Source of the DNA: Cynocephalus volans
Taxonomy: Eukaryota > Chordata > Mammalia > Dermoptera > Cynocephalidae
Assembly (NCBI RefSeq): GCF_027409185.1
Contig: NC_084460.1
Span: 63,438,501-63,502,500, forward strand
Direction: 5' to 3'
Length of the DNA: 64,000 bases
How positions within the stretch are numbered: the stretch's first letter is position 1; every line of letters starts with the position of its first letter. The notes beneath the pieces are model-generated. The model did not search any database, was not told where the DNA came from, and was given only the letters and a program-made list of their open reading frames with translations. Below are positions 56,601 to 64,000 of this stretch, piece after piece. A program made the position numbers and the translations under genes.

Positions 56601-58990
56601 CAATGAATGATGCAAGGATGGTTCAACACACACAAACCAATAAATGTGATAACATCACATCAACAAAATCAAGAGCAAAAACCATATGATCATCTCAATA
56701 GATGCAGAAAAAGCATTTGACAAAATTCAATATCCCTTCATGATAAAGATTCCCAACAAATTAGGTATAGAAGGAAGGTATCTCAACACAAGAAAAGCCA
56801 TATATGACAAACCCACCACCAATATCATACTGAATGAACAAGAACAAGATGAGGATGCCCACTCTCACCACTTCTATTTAACATAGTATTAGAAGTACTT
56901 GCCAGAGCAATTAGACAAGAGAAAGAAATGAAAAGCATCCAAACAGGAAAAGACAAAGTCAAATTGTCTCTGCAGAAGACATGATTCTATATGTAGGAAA
57001 CCCAAGACACTCTACCAAAAAGTCTTAGAGCTGATAAATGAATTCAGTAAGGTTGCAGGATATAAAATCAATATTCAAAAATCAGTAGTGTTTTTATGCT
57101 CCAACAACAAACTAGCAGAAAAAGAAATCAAGAAAGCAGGCACATTTGCAATAGTCACCAAAAGAAAAATAAAATACCTAGGAATAAACTTAACCAAGGG
57201 GATGAAAGATCTCTGCAATGGGAACTACAAATCACTGCTGAAAGAAATTAAAGAGGACACCAAAAGATGGAGAGACATTCCTTTTTATGGATTGGAAGAA
57301 TCAATATAGTGAAAATGTCCATACTACCCAAAGCCGTCTACAGATTCAATGCAATCCTTATCAAAATGCCAATGACATTCTTCACGGAAATAGAAAAAGC
57401 AATCCTAGCATTTATATGGAAAAACAAAAGACCCCCAAATAGCCAAAGCAATCCTGGGCAAAAAATAAATAAATAAACAAAGCTGGAGGCATTACACCTC
57501 CTGACTTCAAGGTATATTAAAAAGCTTTGGTAGCCAAAACAGCATGGTACTGGCATAAAAACAAAAATGTGGATCAACTGAACAGAACAGATAACCCAGA
57601 AATCATCACATATATTTACAGCCAACTGATCTTCAACAAGGGCACCAAGAACATAAAATGGGGAAAGGAGAGCCTCTTCAATAAATGTTGCTGGGAAAAC
57701 TGGATATCCATGTGCAAAAGAATGAAACTAGATCTGTACCTCTTGCCAAAATATACCAAAATCACCTTGAAATGGATTAAGAACTTAAATATAAGACCTG
57801 ACACTTTAAAATTCCTTGAAGAAAACATAGAGGAAACACTCCAAGATGTAAGACTGGGCAAAGACTTTATGAATAGGACCCCAAAAGCACAGACAACAAA
57901 AGAAAAAAATAAACAAATGGGATTATATCAAACTGAAAAGCTTCTATACAGTAAAGGAAATGATCAACAGAATGAACAGACAACTTACAGAATGAGAGAA
58001 AATATTTTCAAACTATGCATCTGATAAGGGATTAATATCCAGAATATATAAAGAACTCAAATAACTGTACGGCCAAGTAATAATAATAATCCAATTTTTA
58101 AAATAAGCAAAGGAGCTGAATAGACATTTCTCAAAGGACAATCTACAAATGGCCAATGGGTACATGAAAAAATGTTCAATTGTACTAATCATCAGGGAAA
58201 TGCAAATTAAAACCACATTGAGATATCATCTCACCCCAGTTAGACTGGCTATTATCAAAAAGAGAGAATAACAAATGCTGGTGAGGATGTGGAGAAAAGG
58301 GAATACTTCTGCACTGTTGGTGAGACTGCAAGTTAATACAGCCATTATGGAGAACAGTATGGAGGTTCCTCACACAAATTCAGATAGAACTACCATATGA
58401 CCCAGCAATCCCTCTACTGGGTATATATCTAAAGGAATGGAAATCATCATGTCAGAGGGATACCTGCAATCCCACATTTATCACAGCTCTATTTACAGTA
58501 ACCATGCTATGAAGCCAACCTAAATGTCTATCAATGGATGATTGGATAAGGAAAGTGGTATATATACACAATGGAACACTACTCAGCCATAAAAAAGAAT
58601 GAAATTCTGCCATTTGCAGCAACATGGATGAGCCTTGAGAAAATTGTGCTAAGTGAAATGACCCAGTTTCAGAAAGAGAAATACCACATGTCCTCAATCA
58701 TAAGTGGGAGTGAATTCATAAATAAACAAATAAACAATAAAGAAAGAGAGAGAAAGAAAGAAAGAACACAATAATATGTTGAATTTGTGGAAGGAGTGAA
58801 GAAAACTGTGTTTACTAGAGGTGGAAAGGGGAGGGGGAAGAGGGAGAAGGGTCAATGAGAAATTGGTTAATAGACACCAAGAATGATTACATGTTATGAT
58901 GATGAATAAGCTAACTATCCTGATTGGACCATTGTACACAACTACTGATAGTCAACTTTGTACTCCGTAATATGTATAATAAAAAAAAAT
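53609..58990 (+). mobile_element. Long L1, ORF1 to 3' UTR, degraded
   Basis: Starts in the 5' UTR just before ORF1 (GACTTCATTGACACAAGGAC). ORF1 text spans about 53700-54680 with several stops. ORF2 runs about 54900-58700. The endonuclease region is in pieces, and a 184-codon reverse transcriptase piece lies at 55960-56514 (LIPKPDKD present). Another 165-codon C-terminal piece lies at 57527-58024. The 3' UTR, with a G-rich part at 58828-58855, ends AATATGTATAATAAAAAAAA at about 58990. Both ORFs are broken by many stops and frameshifts, so it is not competent. Similar in family to the mini-L1 at 40850-41450. Confidence 0.92.
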
Positions 58991-59599
58991 TAAACTACAA
59001 TATTTCAGAGGAACATATGAATAAAAACACACTACAAAACTTTAATGATACCTTGGACCATGTCCTCAGTTAGACACTTCATGAATTTACAAACAAGGAG
59101 CACACAGATCTCACTGACGTTCTGGTAAAATGAAAACTGATTACAGCACAGTGCTTCTCTGATGGCCCTAAATGCATATTGCTACCAGTCTGTAAAGCCT
59201 ACATATTGTATAATTCTAACTATGTGATATTGTGGAAAAGGCAAAACTATTGAGACAGTAAAGAGAGCAGTGATTGCCAGGGTTTGTGGAGAGAAAGGTA
59301 CGAACAGGTGAGGCACAGTGTACATGGGATTTTTTAAGACAGTGAAACTATTCTATATGATACTGTTGTGGTGGATACATGTCATGTCATTATACATTTG
59401 TCAAAACCCACAGAATGTACAACATAAAGAGTAAACCCTAATTTGAACTGTAGATTTTAGTTAATAATAATGTTTCTATATTGGTTGCTCAACTGTAACA
59501 AATGTACCACACAAATGAAAGGAGTTAATAATAGGAAATCTGGGGCAGAGGAGGAGATATATGGGAACAGAATGAAGGGGGAAAAGCACACAGTTATAT

Positions 59600-61810
59600 T
59601 AACTGGTGTAGAAAGAGCATTTGACAAAAAAAATTAAGAAACACTCAACAAACTAATAAGAGATAAAAACTACCTCAAGATAATAAAGCCCACATATGAA
59701 AAACCCACAGCTAACATCATAAGCAATGGTGAAAGACTGAGAGTGTTTCAGAGATTAGAGACAGATCAAAGATGCCTGCTTTTACCACTTCTATTCAACA
59801 TGGCTGGGAAGTTTCAGCTACACAGCAATTAGACAGAAGGAAGAAATAAACAGCATACAAATTTGGAAGGAAATAAGTAAGATTAATTTTGTTTGCAGAT
59901 AATACGATCTTACATATAGAAACCCTAAAGATTTCACAAAAAACCTGTTAAACTAATAAACAAATTCAGCAGAGTAGCAGGATACAAAATCCACACTCAA
60001 AAATCAGTTAAATTTCTATGCACTAATAATGAATTAACTGAAAAGAAAATTAAGAAAACAATCTCTCTTACAATAGCATCAAAGAGAATAAAATACTTAG
60101 GAATTAATTTAACCAAGGAGGTAAAAATTCTAATGACTTTTTTTTTCAAAATATAATAAAACCTCATCCTAAAATTCACATGGAATCTCAAGGGACCTGA
60201 AATAGCTAAAACAATCTTGAAAAGAAGAACAAAGTTGGGAGACTCACACTTACTGATTTCAAAACTTAGTACAAATCTATAGCAATCAAAACAGTGTGGT
60301 ATTGGCATAAAGACAGACATATAGACCAATGGAATAGAATAGAGATCTTGGAAAAAAAGAACATATATCATCAGATGATTTTTTGACAATGGTGCCATTC
60401 AATGGGGAAAGGAGAGGCTTTTCAATAAATGGTGCGAGAAAAATTCAATCTCCATAAGCAAAAGAACAAAATTAGACCCTTGCCTTACACCATATACAAA
60501 AACCTAACTCAAAAGGGACCAAAGACCTAAACATAAGAGCAAAACTGTAAAACTCTTAGAAATAAGTAAGAGAAAAACTTCATAACATTGGATATGGCAA
60601 GATATCTTGGATATAAAATCAAAACCACAAGCTACAAAAGGAAGAATAGACAAATTGGACTTTGTTAAAATTAAAAAGCTTTGTGCATCAAAGGACACTA
60701 TCAATAGAGTAAAAAGGCAACCCACAGAATAAGAGAATATTTTGTAAATCGTGTATCTGATAAGGAATTAATATCCATAATATATAAAGAACTCCTACAA
60801 CTCAAAAACAAAAAACTAAAACAACTCAATTCAAAAATGGTCAAAGGACTAGAATAGACATTTTTCCAAAAAAGATATACAAATAACCACTTAGTACATA
60901 AAAAGATGCTCAACATCACTAATCATTAGGAAAATGAAAATCAAAACCACAATAACATACCACTTTATACCCATTAGGATAACTAGTATTTAATAGAACA
61001 TTTGTTATAGAAGATAACAAGTGTTGACTAGGATGTGGAAAAACTGGAAATCTTGTGTATGGCTAATGGGAATGTAAAATGATGCAACCTCTATGTAAAA
61101 CAGTATAGCAGTTTATCAAAAAGTTAAAAATAGAATTACCATATGATCCAGCAATTCCACTTCTGGTTATATACCCAAAAGAAATGAAAGCAGAAAGATA
61201 AAAATATATATATATGTATATATACTTATACATATATAAAAATATATATTTATACATTTATGTGTGTATGTATGTATGTGTAATGTATATGTGTGTATAT
61301 AAATATAAATATATGTAAGTCCAAGTTTATAGCAACATTATTCACAATAGCCAAAAGATGGAAGCAATCCAAGTGTCTATCCATGGATGAATCAAAACCA
61401 AAATGTGGTTTATTCATACAATGGAATATTATTCAGCCTTAAAAAGGAAAAGAATTATGACACATGCTACAACATAAATCAACCTTGAAGACATTATGGT
61501 AAGTGAAATAAATTAGTCACAAAAGAACAACCACTGCATAATTCCACTCATGTGAGGTACTTAGAATAGTTAAATTCATAGACAAGAAGTAGAAAGGTAA
61601 TTGCCAGGAGCTGGGAACAAAAGTAACAGGTAGTTATTGTTCAATGGATACAGAGTTTCATTTTTACAAGGTGAACAAAGTTATGCAGATAAATGAAGAT
61701 GATGGTTGCACAAAAATGTGAATGTACCTAATACTACTGAACGTAAAAACAGTTAAAATGGTAACTTTTCTATTATGTATATTTTACCATAATTATTAAA
61801 AATAAATAAC
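59600..61810 (+). mobile_element. Older L1 (ORF2 RT to 3' end)
   Basis: AAAGAGCATTTGACAAAAAA, TTTTACCACTTCTATTCAAC, GGTATTGGCATAAAGACAGA, TTATTCACAATAGCCAAAAG, AATGGAATATTATTCAGCCT: ORF2 from mid RT to the end, strongly diverged. An AT-rich (TATATG)n tract sits at about 61203-61315. Confidence 0.85.
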
Positions 61811-62992
61811 TTTTAAAAAATGGACAAACTATACCTACATGCAATAGCATGAATAAATATTACAAATATAATGTTGCACAAAAGATATCAGATGCAATAT
61901 ATATATATATACTAAATGATTCCATTTCTCAAAAATCAAAAAACAAACAAAATTGAGGTTCTGGTTTCCAGTAATGGTGTAACTTATTGAACTAACATTC
62001 TTACAGAAAACAGTAATAAAATATGGACAAAGTACTATGTACAGTTATAGAGAAACACACACGCCTTAAAAAAGCAAGGAGGAGGGCAGTGAGGAAGTTT
62101 TCCCTTGAATGTGGGAAATTACAAGAGATATCTGCAAGCTTGAGTTTGTCTCAAAGTACTTCACAATCTGTACATGTGAATTCTGTGTCAGAGGATGTAT
62201 TTTGGGGCTGGCAGAGTATCTGGAAAGTTAGGGGAGAAATTCTGGAAGGGAGGGATCCAGAAATGGGTAAATCTCAAAATATACTGTGAATTTCTCCAAA
62301 TAATTGGTGAATCTTTGAACTACATATATGTGGGACACCCCAGTCTAAAAACAGAAGTTGGAAGAGGAAAGAACTGAGTGAGAATTTCAGCTGTGCTCAC
62401 TGTAGGGGAAATAAATTTTGGAGTTTAAGTCCAGCCAAGCTAACTTCCTGCTAGAAAAAAATAGCAACACTCTTCAGAGGAATACAACAGAATCCAGAGT
62501 CTCTATAAATATCATTCATAGCTTTTAGTACACAATTTTTAAAATCTTAAGATGTGTGAAGAAACAAAAAATGTAATCCATATACAAGACAAGAAGCAGG
62601 CAACAGAAAACTATCCCAAAGATTTTCAAGATGTTGCAATAAACAAAGACTTGAAAGCAGCCATTATAAATATGTTTATAGGAATAAATGAAAATAGTCT
62701 CAGAATGAGTGCACGGATGTGGAAACTCAATAAAAAATAGAATTATAAAAAACAAATAGAAAGATAATGAAATGAAAAAAAATTACTCTTGAGTGTATCA
62801 ACAGATAAGAAACAGTAGTAGAAAGAAACTTGAAGACACAACAATAGAAGTTATCCAGTCTGAAAATGGGAGTGAAAAAAGTTTGAAGAAAAAAGGACAG
62901 AGCTTTAGTGATCTGTGGAATGATTAAGTTCCAGAAGGAGAGGGAAGAGACAAAAAAATTAAATGACAAGGAAAAATAAATCAATAACTGCC
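61811..62992 (+). mobile_element. Old L1/HAL1-like 5' and ORF1 region
   Basis: A-rich sequence with remnants of an ORF1 coiled-coil region (about 62552-62740). Frames are short. The assignment rests on composition and context. Confidence 0.45.
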
Positions 62993-63385
62993 TTAATCTG
63001 TTTCCTACTGTTATCACAGAATACTACAGGCTGGGTAATTTATTTTTAAAAGAAACTTATTTCCCACAGTTTTGGAGGCTGAGAAGTCCAAGAGCATTGC
63101 ACTGGCATCTGATGAGGGCTTTCGTGCTGTGTCATCCCATGGCAGAAGGCAGAAGGGCAAGAGAGCACACAAGAAAGAGAGAGGATGGAAGCCAAACTTA
63201 ATGCTTTTATCAGGAGCCCACTCCCATGATAACTAACTCATTCCCACAATAATGACATTACTTCATTTATGAAGGCAGAGCCCTGAAGACCTAATCACCT
63301 CTTAAATATCCCACCTTTTAATATCATTACAATGGCAATTAAATTTCAACATGAATTTTGGAGGAGACATTTAAACCACAGCAAT
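62993..63385 (-). mobile_element. MaLR LTR (minus)
   Basis: TAATCTGTTTCCTACTGTTA, TTTTGGAGGCTGAGAAGTCC and CAACATGAATTTTGGAGGAG on plus; reverse complement of an MST/THE1-like LTR. Confidence 0.85.
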
Positions 63386-64000
63386 AATAGCTGAAACTTC
63401 CAAAATTTGGTGGAAAACCTAAACTTTTAGACCCAAAAAGTTCAACAAACCCCCGAAAGAAATACAAATAGAGCCATACCTAAGCATGTCATAGTCAAAC
63501 TGATAAAATTCAAAGACAAAAAGAAAATCTTGGAAGCAGCCAGGGAAAAATAATATAGGGGGAAACAATATGAATGATGGATGACATATCATGAAAAACT
63601 AGGGTAAGCTGACAATAGAATTACATCTTTCAAGTGCAGAAAGAAAAAACAAATGTCAAAACAAGATTCTATACTCATGAGAACTCTTTTATAAATATGA
63701 GGCAGAAGCAACAGGGACATACCACATGCCTATTAGAATGACTAAACAATTAGACATATATAATATAAAATTTGTTAGGAACAAACAATTGATTTGAACA
63801 ATATGGATTAATCTTAAATGCATTTCTCTAAGTCAAGGAAGTCAGATTCAAAAGGCTATGTATTATATAATTCTATTTATGTGACATTTTGGAAAAGGCA
63901 CAATTATAGGGATGGAAAGTGATCAGTGGTTGCCAAAGAATGGTGGTGAGGGGTTGATTAAAAAGGGGCAGCATGAGAGAATTTTGGGAGTGATGAACAG
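63386..64000 (+). mobile_element. Old L1 fragments at the window end
   Basis: TAAGCATGTCATAGTCAAAC, AATTCAAAGACAAAAAGAAA (ORF1-type) to 63650, then L1 3'-type text (TATAATTCTATTTATGTGAC, AGTGGTTGCCAAAGAATGG). Continues past the window. Confidence 0.7.

Noticed and set aside
1-64000. CRISPR arrays, operons or prokaryotic mobile elements
   Set aside because: No spaced identical direct repeats. The regularly spaced repeats present are satellite, microsatellite or LINE-derived, and the genes are spliced mammalian genes.

Overview
This is vertebrate, clearly placental-mammal, nuclear DNA: spliced genes with GT-AG introns and CpG-island promoters lie in a sea of LINE-1, MaLR LTRs, L2, hAT/Tigger fragments and tRNA-derived SINEs. 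Two SINE types dominate: monomers and dimers derived from tRNA-Ile, and a GC-rich type beginning GGGCCGAGCCCGTGGCGCAC. tRNA-Ile-derived SINEs are known from colugos (Dermoptera), so a colugo such as Galeopterus is my best guess. This is inference from SINE type, not proof.

The gene content matches the human chromosome 2q21 block PTPN18 - IMP4 - CCDC115 - tRNA-Glu(TTC). PTPN18 (minus, first five coding exons 10741-13633) has a CpG-island promoter, an in-frame TGA in exon 3 and a pair of compensating frameshifts in exons 1 and 2, so it looks non-functional here. IMP4 (minus, nine coding exons, 29249-32897) and CCDC115 (plus, five exons, 33670-36764) are complete and reconstruct to the lengths I recall for the human proteins (291 and 180 residues). 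They diverge from a shared GC-rich promoter that contains a diverged three-copy tandem repeat. A tRNA-Glu(TTC) gene follows at 39377-39448.

The rest is mostly mobile DNA. 1-1921 is the 5' end of a class II (betaretrovirus-like) endogenous retrovirus on the minus strand, with its LTR next to a second LTR (1931-2440). Its gag domains appear in a permuted order (nucleocapsid zinc knuckles ahead of capsid). 2.5-9.2 kb is stacked L1. 9.2-10.7 kb holds a hAT-like element split by a MaLR LTR, plus L2. 14.6-16.3 kb is degenerate tandem repeat. 17.9-28 kb is L1, MaLR and Tigger-like DNA, including a young 5'-truncated L1 with a 16-bp target duplication. 36.8-48.5 kb holds a large inverted repeat (38.3-38.8 / 44.4-45.2 kb), a 600-bp internally deleted L1, a tiny L1 with an apparent 3' transduction, a roughly 170-bp-period tandem array (45.2-47.2 kb) and a zinc-finger relic. 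50.9-64 kb is nearly all L1, with one L1 carrying ORF1 and a repetitive 5' UTR followed by a second, degraded long L1.

The genes are housekeeping functions: small-subunit rRNA processing (IMP4), V-ATPase assembly (CCDC115) and translation (tRNA-Glu). I see no bacterial-type systems, CRISPR arrays or operons.
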